DNA from: Eubacterium sp.
Lineage (GTDB): Bacteria; Bacillota; Clostridia; Lachnospirales; Lachnospiraceae
DNA length: 64,000 nucleotides
Assembly (NCBI GenBank): GCA_017480495.1
Contig: JAFVAQ010000021.1
Location: 32,388 to 96,387, forward strand
Reading direction: 5' to 3'
Of the stretch, positions 35,137 to 44,930 are shown in pieces. Position 1 is the stretch's first letter, and the number at the start of each line of letters is the position of its first letter. Under the pieces are notes generated by a model. That model made no database searches, was not told where the DNA came from, and saw nothing but the letters and a program-made list of their open reading frames with translations. A program made the translations under genes and the position numbers.

Positions 35137-37071
35137 ATGATACTTGCATGTCAAAACATTACTAAGAGCTACGCGGAAAATGTAGTTCTGAAGAATGTTA
35201 ATTTTCATATAGAAAAGAATGATAAGTGTGGAATCGTCGGCATTAATGGTGCCGGCAAGACCACACTTCTTCGCGTTATTTTAGGCGAGGAAGAAGCAGA
35301 TAGTGGAAATGTTGTCGTGTCCCGTGATGTCAGAATGGGATACCTTTCTCAAACTCAGGATACAGAGCTGGATAATACCATTTACGGAGCTATGCAGGAA
35401 GCAAAGAAATATATACTGGAAATGGAAGAACGCCTGCGTCAGCTGGAGAAGGAAATGGAAGGTAAGACGGAGCAAGAGCTTGCGCCTATCCTTGAAGCCT
35501 ATAACAGACTATCTACAGCATATGATAGAGAAAATGGTTACGCTTACGAAAGCGAGATAACAGGAGTTATCGCAGGTCTAGGCTTTACTGAAGCGGACTA
35601 TGACAGACCTATTGAGAGTCTCTCCGGTGGTCAGAAGATGAGAGTGGCTCTGGGACGACTGCTACTAAGTCATCCGGATATAATTATCCTCGATGAGCCT
35701 ACAAATCATCTGGATATGAAGTCCATCAGCTGGCTGGAGAGTTTCCTTGCGTCTTATCCAGGAGCCGTAATTGTTGTAAGCCATGATAGATATTTTATAG
35801 ATAAGGTTACTAATAAGATAATAGAGATAGATCAGGGAGTATCTGAAATCTATAACGGTAGCTATTCCTACTATAGTCAGGAGAAGGCGAAACGTAGACA
35901 GGCTAAGCTTAATGCTTATTATAAGCAGCAGGCAGAGATACAGCACGAGCAGGCTGTTATAACTAAGCTTAAGCAGTTCAATAGAGAGAAATCCATTAAG
36001 CGTGCAGAGAGTAGAGAGAAGAAACTCGATAAGATAGAGGTTCTGGATAAGCCAACAGAGGAAAGAACCGATATGAGACTCAGACTCGAACCAAATACTG
36101 AGTCAGGTGAAGATGTGCTTCTTGTCGAAGAACTCTCAAAATCTTATGGAGATAATCTCTTGTTCGAACATCTTGGGATGGATATAAAAAGAGGAGAGAA
36201 AGTGGCTCTTATCGGAGGAAATGGAACTGGTAAGACTACTATCCTGAAGCTTATAGCCAGACTTCTTCCAAAGGATGCAGGTAATGTAACTCTTGGTTCA
36301 AGAGTTAGAATAGGATACTTCGATCAGGAGCATCATGATTTAAATCCTAATAAAACTATTTTTGATGAAATGTCGGATTCATTTCCGGATTTAAATAATA
36401 CGAAGATAAGAAATGTACTAGCGGCATTTCTCTTCACAGGCGAAGATGTATTCAAGATGGTAGGGGACCTCTCCGGAGGAGAGAGAGGTAGACTATCTCT
36501 CGCGAAGCTTATGCTATCTCCTGCGAATTTTCTGGTTCTCGACGAGCCGACCAATCATCTGGATATTCCATCTAAGGAAATCCTAGAGGATGCGCTGAGT
36601 GCTTATACTGGAACTGTCCTCTATGTAAGTCATGATAGATACTTTATTAACAAGACAGCAACAAGAATCCTTGAACTTAGATCCAAAGTGCTGACAAATT
36701 ACAAAGGCAATTACGATTACTATGAGGAGAAGAAGGACGAAGCTTTTGGAGTGCAGCATCCTGATCTTACTTCTTCTAATGCTAGTGGAGTTGATGCGAA
36801 GTCAGAAACTAATACTAAGTCTGAAGGACGTATGGAGTATGAGGCTAAGAAGCAGTCCTACGCTGAGCAGCGTAAGAAGGAAAATGCCATCCGAAGAGTT
36901 GAAAATGCGATAGAGAAAAATGAGCAGGAAATGTCTGAGATAGAAGAAAAGCTAAATGATCCTGCAAATGGAACTAATATGGAGCTTCTTATGGAACTTA
37001 GCTCAAAGAAAGAGGAGATAGAAGCTGCTCTTGAAAAACTCTACTCAGAGTGGGAAGAGCTCCAATCTTAA
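35137..37071 (+). CDS. ABC-F family ATPase (translation factor-like)
   Basis: A 644-aa soluble protein with two ABC ATPase domains and no membrane helices. Walker A motifs GINGAGKTT (about 35-43) and GGNGTGKTT (about 364-372), signature motifs LSGGQKM and LSGGERG, and two LDEPTNHLD Walker B motifs are present. A charged interdomain linker (about 240-320) is the ABC-F P-site tRNA interaction motif. A C-terminal coiled coil (about 570-640) resembles YdiF/Uup. It acts on stalled ribosomes; an antibiotic-protection role is possible but not shown. It begins directly at the stop of the CPBP gene. Confidence 0.92.
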   Translation: MILACQNITKSYAENVVLKNVNFHIEKNDKCGIVGINGAGKTTLLRVILGEEEADSGNVVVSRDVRMGYLSQTQDTELDNTIYGAMQEAKKYILEMEERLRQLEKEMEGKTEQELAPILEAYNRLSTAYDRENGYAYESEITGVIAGLGFTEADYDRPIESLSGGQKMRVALGRLLLSHPDIIILDEPTNHLDMKSISWLESFLASYPGAVIVVSHDRYFIDKVTNKIIEIDQGVSEIYNGSYSYYSQEKAKRRQAKLNAYYKQQAEIQHEQAVITKLKQFNREKSIKRAESREKKLDKIEVLDKPTEERTDMRLRLEPNTESGEDVLLVEELSKSYGDNLLFEHLGMDIKRGEKVALIGGNGTGKTTILKLIARLLPKDAGNVTLGSRVRIGYFDQEHHDLNPNKTIFDEMSDSFPDLNNTKIRNVLAAFLFTGEDVFKMVGDLSGGERGRLSLAKLMLSPANFLVLDEPTNHLDIPSKEILEDALSAYTGTVLYVSHDRYFINKTATRILELRSKVLTNYKGNYDYYEEKKDEAFGVQHPDLTSSNASGVDAKSETNTKSEGRMEYEAKKQSYAEQRKKENAIRRVENAIEKNEQEMSEIEEKLNDPANGTNMELLMELSSKKEEIEAALEKLYSEWEELQS

Positions 37072-37138
37072 TATCCTATAAGTTCTGAAACGTAGGTTTG
37101 ATTTTTGATAAAAATAATCACATTTTCCATCTTATTTT

Positions 37139-37147
37139 TGCTATAAT
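37139..37147 (+). promoter_or_regulatory. Extended -10 promoter before the GH1 gene
   Basis: TGCTATAAT at 37139-37147 is a TGn-extended consensus -10, about 45 nt before the beta-glucosidase start. No good -35 hexamer lies at the right distance. Confidence 0.5.
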
Positions 37148-37195
37148 AAAAGTTGGGGTTTTTGAACCACCTGGTATTGGGAGGAGATATAATAA

Positions 37196-38536
<1,341 letters not shown>

Positions 38537-38569
38537 GTGAAGAATCTTTAAAAAAGGAGAAATAGATAT

Positions 38570-39019
38570 ATGAAATGTCCATTTTGTGGAGATGAGGAAA
38601 CCCGAGTAATTGATTCACGTCCGGCTGATGATAACACAGCTATAAGAAGACGTCGTCAGTGTGATGTCTGCGGTAAGAGGTTTACTACATTTGAGAAGGT
38701 AGAAGCTACACCACTTATGGTTATCAAGAAGGATAAGAGCAGGGAACCTTATGATAGAGAGAAGATAGTTCAGGGACTTATTCGTAGTTGCCACAAAAGA
38801 CCTGTTCCTATGGAGAAGATCGAAGAGTGCGTAAATGAGATAGAGTCTGCTATCTACAATCTTGAATCCAGAGAGGTTGATAGTAATGTTATCGGCGAGA
38901 TAGTAATGGATAAAATAAAGAACCTCGATGGCGTTGCATATGTTAGATTTGCATCAGTTTATAGAGAGTTCAAGGATGTAAATACATTCATGGACGAGTT
39001 AAAGAAGATATTAAAATAG
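38570..39019 (+). CDS. nrdR: Transcriptional repressor NrdR
   Basis: A 149-aa regulator of ribonucleotide reductase genes. It has the N-terminal zinc ribbon ([18 protein letters not shown], then [13 protein letters not shown]) and the ATP-cone domain (about residues 50-140, [19 protein letters not shown]) that senses ATP and dATP. The start follows AAAGGAGAAA. It lies 3 nt before yigZ. No nrd genes are in the window. Confidence 0.96.
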   Translation: MKCPFCGDEETRVIDSRPADDNTAIRRRRQCDVCGKRFTTFEKVEATPLMVIKKDKSREPYDREKIVQGLIRSCHKRPVPMEKIEECVNEIESAIYNLESREVDSNVIGEIVMDKIKNLDGVAYVRFASVYREFKDVNTFMDELKKILK

Positions 39020-39022
39020 CTT

Positions 39023-39637
39023 ATGGCAGGATGTAAGATTCTTAAAACTGGAGAGTCAGAGGTTATCATCAAGAAGTCCAGATTTCTTGGAACTGCGGCA
39101 GAGGCACTGACAGAAGAAGACGCTCAGAAGCTTGTGGCTGATATACGTAAGACTCATTATAGCGCCAGACATGTATGCTATGCATATAGTATCGGTGACG
39201 AGAATCCGAGACTGAAGTTTTCGGATGATGGTGAACCGGGTGGTACAGCAGGAAGACCAATTCTAGATGTTATTCAGAATAGCGGAATAAGCAACATCGT
39301 GATAGTTGTTGTCAGATATTTTGGAGGAGTGCTTCTCGGAACCGGCGGACTTGTAAGAGCGTATACACAGGCGGCACAGGAAGCAGTTCAGGCGGCTGAC
39401 ACCAAGGAGATACGACTCTCAAATATATATGAACTGAGTCTAGACTACAGCGAACTTGATAAGATTAAGTATATACTGGATAATACTGAAAATGTAAGCT
39501 ATGAGATATCCTATTCAGACAAGGTACAGTTACATGTAATAGTACCGGAAGAGTCATCAGATGCACTGATGGATAGCATAGTTGAAAAGACTGCAGGTCG
39601 TTCTACGGCAAAGTTCATTGAAAAGAAAATGATATAG
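39023..39637 (+). CDS. yigZ: YigZ/IMPACT family protein
   Basis: A 204-aa cytosolic protein with the UPF0029 (IMPACT) domain in the N-terminal 130 residues. Diagnostic are KKSRFLGTAA, RHVCYAYSIG, KFSDDGEPGGTAGRPIL and VVRYFGGVLLGTGGLVRAY. The C-terminal 70 residues form the ferredoxin-like domain of the family. The eukaryotic relative regulates the kinase GCN2; the bacterial role is unclear but tied to translation. The gene follows nrdR with 3 nt between them. Confidence 0.92.
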   Translation: MAGCKILKTGESEVIIKKSRFLGTAAEALTEEDAQKLVADIRKTHYSARHVCYAYSIGDENPRLKFSDDGEPGGTAGRPILDVIQNSGISNIVIVVVRYFGGVLLGTGGLVRAYTQAAQEAVQAADTKEIRLSNIYELSLDYSELDKIKYILDNTENVSYEISYSDKVQLHVIVPEESSDALMDSIVEKTAGRSTAKFIEKKMI

Positions 39638-39641
39638 TTAA

Positions 39642-39680
39642 TAAAACGAAGAGGACTATTCCCAAGGATGGTCCTCTTCG
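39642..39680 (-). terminator. Bidirectional hairpin between convergent genes
   Basis: CGAAGAGGAC (39647-39656) pairs with GTCCTCTTCG (39671-39680). The T-run (TTTTATT) lies on the minus strand, so it mainly ends the minus-strand gene whose stop is at 39656-39658. Confidence 0.7.
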
Positions 39681-39937
39681 ATTACATTGAAATCAAGATA
39701 ATCAAAATCAATTGGCTCCATGAAATTGACGTCACTGAATCTGGTGTGAGCATGTTTTATAAATTCACTGTTGTTACTATCTAGCCAGATTGGAACAGCT
39801 AGATCGAATTCGTTACACATCTGTTCGAGAGCGCTGTATACCTTCTTGGTGCGGGACATTTCCCTTCCAGGAAGCTCTACTACAGTATCTTTAACCAGAT
39901 GGTTTTCTTTGATGATTCGTCCCCAGACGCGAAACAT
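39656..39937 (-). CDS. Small conserved protein, unknown function
   Basis: A 93-aa acidic soluble protein beginning MFRVWGRIIKENHLVKDTVV and ending in an acidic FDYLDFNVIEED segment. No known motif or membrane helix is seen. The ATG at 39937 has GGAGGT five bases upstream on the minus strand, and a terminator-like hairpin follows, so it looks like a real transcription unit. It resembles conserved hypothetical proteins of Lachnospiraceae by memory only. Confidence 0.7.
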   Translation of the reverse strand: MFRVWGRIIKENHLVKDTVVELPGREMSRTKKVYSALEQMCNEFDLAVPIWLDSNNSEFIKHAHTRFSDVNFMEPIDFDYLDFNVIEEDHPWE

Positions 39938-40077
39938 ATGTGACCTCCATGTATGCCAAAAGTATGATTTTTTTTAAAAAGTTCGCAACAAGTATATCAC
40001 AAAAGTGACATATTAAAAAACTATAATGTGAATCAGTTGAAAATAAGGGTTATATGACAGAAAGGAAGTGCATTTAA

Positions 40078-41487
40078 ATGAATAGCGAATTTAACCCATA
40101 TGATCAAAATGGAGATATGCCTGAAAGGAATATGTATAATCCCGATTCAATCTATAGACAGAGTCCCCAAGACGTAATGGAAATGAAACAACCAGTAAAG
40201 AAAGAGAAAAAGGATTCCTTTGGAAAGAAGCTTGGAAGAACAGCCCTTATAGCTGCAGTTTTCGGACTAGTGGCGGGCGGTGCTTTTCAGGTTGTGAATA
40301 TAAGTGCTGATAAGCTTCGAGGTGGAGATGAGCCTACCATAGAGGGTGAGGCTGATACAGACGAAGCAGAAAAAACAGAAAAAGCTGAGGGTAAAGATAA
40401 GTCTTCAGAGGAGAAGGCTTCAGACGAGGAAGCTACAGACGAGAAGAATTCCGAGAAAAAAAAGGGAACTTCAAGCGATGATATAGCGGTTCAGTCAGTT
40501 GTGAACTCACCAACAACTAGTTCAATGGATATGGATGTTGCTGATATAGCTGCAACAGCTCAGCCTTCTATAGTATCTATCACAACTAGCGGTACAACAA
40601 CCTATCAATACTTCTTCCAGACCTATGAACAGCAGACAAGTGGCGCTGGTTCTGGAATAATTATTGGAAAGGACGATGAAAATCTGTACGTGGCAACGAA
40701 TTACCATGTTGTAGGCGGTGCAGATGAGATAAATGTAGGCTTCTGCGATGGAGAAATAGTTGGTTCAGAGGTCAAAGGTTATGATGAGGATGCTGATATA
40801 GCAGTAGTTAAGGTTCCAATATCAAATATGAAGGATACCACCAAGGAAGCTATTACTGTAGCCAGCATAGGAGACTCCTCACAGCTTCAGGTTGGAGAAC
40901 CTGCGATAGCAATAGGAAATGCTCTCGGCTATGGTCAGTCTGTTACCGTTGGTTATATAAGCGCACTTAATAGATCGATATCCGGTAGCGAGGGCAATTA
41001 CATTCAGACCGATGCAGCCATAAACCCTGGTAACAGTGGTGGTGCTCTTATCAATTCTCGCGGTCAGGTTATTGGAATCAATTCCGTTAAGTATGTAGAT
41101 AGCACAGTTGAAGGAATGGGCTTCTCTATTCCTATCAATGAAGCGATGGAAATAATCAGTGGAATAATATCCGGAAATCAGAAGTCGGATGCCAACATTG
41201 GTATAGAGACAGTTGATATTGGAAGAGAATATTCTCAAATATATGATTTTCCGATGGGAATCTATGTTAAGAATGTAGAACAAGATTCAGATGCATATAA
41301 GGCAGACCTTCATACAGGGGATATAATTGTTGAATTTGGAGGTGAGGAAGTTTATACTAAGAAAGACCTTGATTCGCTAATAAAGAAGTGCGAGGAAGGT
41401 GATACTGTAGAAATGGAAGTCTACAGAGCAGATCCAATGGGAAACTATGAAAAGATCAAAGTTAATCTCACCCTTTCTGCCGAGTAG
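40078..41487 (+). CDS. htrA: HtrA/DegP-type membrane-anchored serine protease with PDZ domain
   Basis: A 469-aa quality-control protease of the cell surface. A cytosolic start (about 1-55) and one membrane anchor (about 56-75) are followed by an unusually acidic Glu/Lys/Asp/Ser linker (about 85-135), the trypsin-like domain with His 210 (NYHVVGG), Asp 240 (DADIAVVKV) and Ser 320 (NPGNSGGAL), and one PDZ domain (about 385-465). The start follows GAAAGGAAG. It lies 11 nt before tgt. It should degrade or refold misfolded exported proteins. Confidence 0.94.
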   Translation: MNSEFNPYDQNGDMPERNMYNPDSIYRQSPQDVMEMKQPVKKEKKDSFGKKLGRTALIAAVFGLVAGGAFQVVNISADKLRGGDEPTIEGEADTDEAEKTEKAEGKDKSSEEKASDEEATDEKNSEKKKGTSSDDIAVQSVVNSPTTSSMDMDVADIAATAQPSIVSITTSGTTTYQYFFQTYEQQTSGAGSGIIIGKDDENLYVATNYHVVGGADEINVGFCDGEIVGSEVKGYDEDADIAVVKVPISNMKDTTKEAITVASIGDSSQLQVGEPAIAIGNALGYGQSVTVGYISALNRSISGSEGNYIQTDAAINPGNSGGALINSRGQVIGINSVKYVDSTVEGMGFSIPINEAMEIISGIISGNQKSDANIGIETVDIGREYSQIYDFPMGIYVKNVEQDSDAYKADLHTGDIIVEFGGEEVYTKKDLDSLIKKCEEGDTVEMEVYRADPMGNYEKIKVNLTLSAE

Positions 41488-41498
41488 CAGGTAAAGAT

Positions 41499-42632
41499 AT
41501 GTACAAACTAATTACCAGAGATGGAAATGCAAAAAGAGCTGATTTTGATACTCCTCATGGAGTTATTAAGACACCAGTTTTTATGAATGTAGCAACAGCT
41601 GCAGCTATAAAAGGAGCTCTCTCCGCAGCCGATCTGGAAAATATAAAAACCGAGGTTATGCTGTGCAACACATACCATATGCACGTTAGACCAGGTGAAG
41701 AGATAGTGTATAAGATGGGCGGGCTCCATAAGTTTATAACTTGGAGCCGGCCTATTCTTACTGATTCGGGAGGATTTCAGGTTTTCTCCCTCGCAAAGCT
41801 CAGGAATATCAAAGAAGAGGGAGTTACTTTTAGCTCTCATATAGACGGTAGGAAAATATTCATGGGTCCAGAAGAGAGTATGAATATCCAGTCCGCCCTT
41901 GCTTCAACTATAGCGATGGCCTTCGATGAATGTCCTCCTGCTAAGGCAGATAGAAAATATATCGAGAACTCCGTTGCTAGAACTGAGAGATGGCTTCTTA
42001 GATGCAAGAATCGAATGGATGAACTAAATTCTATGGATAGCACCATCAATAAAGAACAGATGCTTTTCGGTATCAATCAAGGTGGTGTAATCGACGACAT
42101 AAGAATCGATAATGCGAAAAGAATATCTGAGCTCGACCTACCCGGCTATTCTATCGGCGGACTAGCAGTAGGAGAGTCTCACGAGGAAATGTACCACATC
42201 CTAGATGTGACAGTTCCATATCTTCCACTTGAGAAGCCTACATACTTGATGGGAGTAGGAACTCCAGAAAATATTCTTGAAGCAGTTGATAGAGGAGTAG
42301 ACTTCTTCGACTGTGTATATCCATCAAGAAATGGTCGCCATGGACAGGTATATACAAACCACGGAAAACTGAATCTTAAGAATCAAAGATTCGAACTGGA
42401 TGAATCTCCAATAGACGATACTTGTGATTGCCCAGTATGTAAGAGATACACACGAAGTTATATCAGACATCTACTTAAACGCGACGAGATGCTTGGTCTA
42501 CGCTTCTGTGTTATGCATAATCTATACTTTTACAATAACATGATGGAAGAAATCCGTGAGGCAATCGAGACTCATACTTGGAAAGAATACAAAGCTAAAA
42601 AACTAAGTATGATCAACGAGAATAATAATTAA
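41499..42632 (+). CDS. tgt: tRNA-guanine transglycosylase
   Basis: A 377-aa TIM-barrel enzyme that exchanges guanine 34 for preQ1 in tRNAs with GUN anticodons, en route to queuosine. It has TPHGVIKTPVFMNVATAAA, the catalytic LTDSGGFQVFSL (about residues 86-97), GVGTPENILEAVDRGVDFFD with the nucleophile Asp, and the zinc site CDCPVCKRYTRSYIRHL. Length is normal. The adjacent yajC suggests a tgt-yajC group as in many bacteria, here split by a 411-nt gap with a long hairpin repeat. Confidence 0.96.
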   Translation: MYKLITRDGNAKRADFDTPHGVIKTPVFMNVATAAAIKGALSAADLENIKTEVMLCNTYHMHVRPGEEIVYKMGGLHKFITWSRPILTDSGGFQVFSLAKLRNIKEEGVTFSSHIDGRKIFMGPEESMNIQSALASTIAMAFDECPPAKADRKYIENSVARTERWLLRCKNRMDELNSMDSTINKEQMLFGINQGGVIDDIRIDNAKRISELDLPGYSIGGLAVGESHEEMYHILDVTVPYLPLEKPTYLMGVGTPENILEAVDRGVDFFDCVYPSRNGRHGQVYTNHGKLNLKNQRFELDESPIDDTCDCPVCKRYTRSYIRHLLKRDEMLGLRFCVMHNLYFYNNMMEEIREAIETHTWKEYKAKKLSMINENNN

Positions 42633-42693
42633 CAAAAATTATTATTAACGGAAGTATTCAATAACTAGAATGGTAATTATTGAAAATGTTAAT

Positions 42694-42928
42694 TACGATG
42701 AATCCCTCATATAACATATTAAATGATAGCGTGATTTTCCTATAATTTAAGGAGTGAGCTTCACTTTTTATAAGCCGCGAGCGATGTTGTCTGAGTAAAA
42801 ATGCCCTCCTTATTTTAATAAGAGGCATTTTTACGAGTTAAAGCGAGCGGCATTATAAACTGAAGCGAGCGACTATAAATTATGAAAATCTTAGCGTTTT
42901 TAATATGTTATATGAGGAATTCATCGTA
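42694..42928. repeat. Long hairpin repeat, family B, copy 1
   Basis: Lies in the 411-nt gene-free gap 42633-43043. Outer arms 42694-42723 and 42899-42928 pair at 29 of 30 positions (CATATAACATATT/AATATGTTATATG). Inside, TTTAAGGAGTGAG, CGAGCGATGTTGT, CGAGTTAAAGCGAG and ATTATAAACTGAA match copy 2 at 52897-53077. Inner stems GCTTC/GAAGC and GCCGC/GCGGC match GTTTC/GAAAC and CCCAC/GTGGG in copy 2, that is, by compensatory changes. No open reading frame of note. Confidence 0.8.
42795..42834. repeat. Hairpin insert at the tip of family B copy 1
   Basis: GTAAAAATGCC (42795-42805) pairs with GGCATTTTTAC (42824-42834). Copy 2 has only CGAAG at this point, so about 39 nt of self-complementary sequence replaces the apical loop. 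The T-run makes it terminator-like. Confidence 0.6.
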
Positions 42929-42950
42929 TTATAACTATATGTAGAAAACC

Positions 42951-42979
42951 TTGCATATCTACTAGTTTTAATATATTAT
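42951..42979 (+). promoter_or_regulatory. Candidate yajC promoter
   Basis: TTGCAT (42951-42956), 17-nt spacer, TATTAT (42974-42979), directly after the family B element. A second TATAAT at 43013-43018 lacks a -35. Confidence 0.45.
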
Positions 42980-43043
42980 ATCTAAGGTAATATCATCCTC
43001 TTTTTCAGGGGATATAATATTTATAAAGAAAGAGAGAAAAATT

Positions 43044-43409
43044 ATGATAATGTCAATGATTCTTCAGGGTGGCACAAAGGGCGGAATTGGATTTATGGTT
43101 GGATATATCGTATTCCTTGTTGCCATCGTTTATTTTTTGTTCATTAGACCATCAAAGAAGCAGCAGGCACAGCAGAAGGACTTAATGGATAGTCTGAAGC
43201 CTGGTGATACTGTAATGACAACAAGTGGTTTCTATGGAACTATTATTGGTATGGATGATGATACAGTTATAGTAGAGTTCGGTAATAACAAGAACTGTCG
43301 TATTCCTATGCACAAGAAGGCTATTGCAGAGGTTGAGAGTGCAGATGCTGTTTATGAAGAGGAAGAAGATGAGAAAACTACTAAAGCAGGAAAGAAGAAA
43401 AATGACTAA
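43044..43409 (+). CDS. yajC: Preprotein translocase accessory subunit YajC
   Basis: A 121-aa bitopic membrane protein: one transmembrane helix (about residues 14-34, GFMVGYIVFLVAIVYFLFIR) followed by the typical RPSKKQQAQQKDLMDSLKPGDTV-like segment (split RPSKKQQAQQK / LKPGDTVMTTSGFYGTI) and an acidic, Lys-ended tail. It associates with the SecDF complex. Start codons at 43044 and 43050 are both possible. Its stop overlaps the ATG of the following lipoprotein gene by 8 nt. Confidence 0.92.
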   Translation: MIMSMILQGGTKGGIGFMVGYIVFLVAIVYFLFIRPSKKQQAQQKDLMDSLKPGDTVMTTSGFYGTIIGMDDDTVIVEFGNNKNCRIPMHKKAIAEVESADAVYEEEEDEKTTKAGKKKND

Positions 43410-44166
43410 GAAGTTAGCGGGCATTTTGGTTGCGTTAACTATCCTTGCATCATTTTCTGGATGCGGTAAAGAAGAGGAAGATCCATATTCATCACCATCT
43501 TTTACGGATGGAAAGGTTAGTACGGCTTCAGAGGGTGAAGCTACAAGTACTGATGCTAGTCTGACAGATGCTTTGATGATAGCTAGTTACTCTGATGCTA
43601 CACGTTCAGATGCATCTATGACGGATGCTATACCTGCTAGTCTGACAGATGCTCTTCCAATGGGTGTGTATAACAAGAATACATATTTCAATGGTTTAGC
43701 TGAGTTCAAGATTAAGGTTGATGGAGATAGATGGAAGTTCCTTGATGCGGTAGAAGTGGCTTCTGCTACTGGTGCTACTGAGGACTATGTTAATAACCTG
43801 TGGTATGGATATAAATCGCCATATGAAGAGGATACAACCTATGCGGCTATAGTATCTAATTCACTGAGCGGTTCTACTATTATAGTATCGTATGTAAATC
43901 CAAGCAGTTATATGATGCCGGATTATTCTGCAAAGGAATATCTGTCTATGGCTGCAAAGAAGTACGATAATGTTAGCGTCAGAACAGTTAAATTCCTAGG
44001 TCAGCAATACGAGTGTCTCGATATTCCTAAGGATCAGAATGAGATAGGAAGAAGAACTCAGTTTGCTATAAAGCAAGATGGAATGATAGTACTTATAACC
44101 TTTACAATGATTGATGATACAACATTGGAAGAGGCTGTAAGCCTGATGACACCTTTATATTATTAA
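43402..44166 (+). CDS. Lipoprotein with Ser/Thr-Asp-Ala repeats
   Basis: A 254-aa exported lipoprotein: signal peptide ending in the lipobox FSGC (Cys 21), an acidic patch, then a low-complexity linker (about 40-86) with six [ST]-D-A triplets, and a C-terminal mixed domain (about 90-254) without recognised family. I placed the start at the ATG at 43402, whose ATGACTAA overlaps the yajC stop, because the signal peptide begins there; the longer frame would put a charged segment first. Function unknown; the linker likely spans the cell wall. Confidence 0.8.
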   Translation: MTKKLAGILVALTILASFSGCGKEEEDPYSSPSFTDGKVSTASEGEATSTDASLTDALMIASYSDATRSDASMTDAIPASLTDALPMGVYNKNTYFNGLAEFKIKVDGDRWKFLDAVEVASATGATEDYVNNLWYGYKSPYEEDTTYAAIVSNSLSGSTIIVSYVNPSSYMMPDYSAKEYLSMAAKKYDNVSVRTVKFLGQQYECLDIPKDQNEIGRRTQFAIKQDGMIVLITFTMIDDTTLEEAVSLMTPLYY

Positions 44167-44172
44167 TAACAG

Positions 44173-44202
44173 ACCGGAGTATATATGATATGCTCCGGTT
44201 TT
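44173..44202 (+). terminator. Terminator after the lipoprotein gene
   Basis: ACCGGAGTATAT (44173-44184) pairs with ATATGCTCCGGT (44188-44199) over 12 bp with one G-U, then TTTT. It lies 16 nt before the next start, so readthrough or attenuation is possible. Confidence 0.7.
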
Positions 44203-44217
44203 CTGAAAAGGATATAT

Positions 44218-44925
44218 ATGCTTAATAAGTCTAAAGTGATGAGAAATATGCTGATAGGAATGGTTGGGGCAGCAATATGTATGCTGGCCTGCTGGCTCGC
44301 TATGGCATATGGAAAGGGAAATATCAGAAACGGTTACATACAGAGTAACTGGCCTAAGATGCCTTATCTAAGATTCGAGGCATCTCTTATTCTGTCTGGA
44401 ATAGGAATTTCTCTATACTACGTTGGACTTAAGGAAATGATCAAGGTTGTAAAGACTATGAGATCAAGACGTAGACCTGTGTCTATATCTATGGCACGTC
44501 TTTTTGAGATAGGTGCTATTACAAGTGTCATTTCCTATATGTTTATACAGGCGGGATATATCATGATGGCACTTGTTTATAAGATGCTATTTAATACAAG
44601 TCTGATGGGCACAGATATAATCTCAACAGTTGAGGGAATGTTTTATTATATAGCTATTCCACTCCTTTCATTTCTGGTTCTTTCTGTAGCCGGTGTTTCA
44701 ATCCCATGTATTTATTTTATGTATTGTGATAGATTTAAGGTTCTTAAAGTTTGTATGCTCTTTAATCCTCTGATTTTATGGGGACTAGGAGAGTTGCTTA
44801 AGCTGACTAAGAATTATCATTTGATAGATTTTGCATCTGCAGCTATTCCATTTGGCTATTTACTTATGATGGCAGCAGGACTATCACATGTAGCAAAAAT
44901 GCCAGCGAAGAAGAGAGGGGAATAA
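44218..44925 (+). CDS. Multi-pass membrane protein, unknown function
   Basis: A 235-aa protein with six to seven hydrophobic helices (for example MLIGMVGAAICMLACWLAMA near residues 10-29 and two later pairs). A basic RSRRRPVS loop sits between helices two and three. A conserved-looking NGYIQSNWPKMPYLRFEASL segment follows the first helix. I chose the ATG at 44218 after AAAGGA; the frame starts at 44185 inside the terminator. It is 5 nt before exoA. I do not recognise the family. Confidence 0.72.
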   Translation: MLNKSKVMRNMLIGMVGAAICMLACWLAMAYGKGNIRNGYIQSNWPKMPYLRFEASLILSGIGISLYYVGLKEMIKVVKTMRSRRRPVSISMARLFEIGAITSVISYMFIQAGYIMMALVYKMLFNTSLMGTDIISTVEGMFYYIAIPLLSFLVLSVAGVSIPCIYFMYCDRFKVLKVCMLFNPLILWGLGELLKLTKNYHLIDFASAAIPFGYLLMMAAGLSHVAKMPAKKRGE

Positions 44926-44930
44926 GTATA

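Noticed and set aside
42633-43043. CRISPR array or phage remnant in the tgt-yajC gap
   Set aside because: The repeats are inverted arms of one hairpin and not regularly spaced direct repeats, and no phage-like gene is present.
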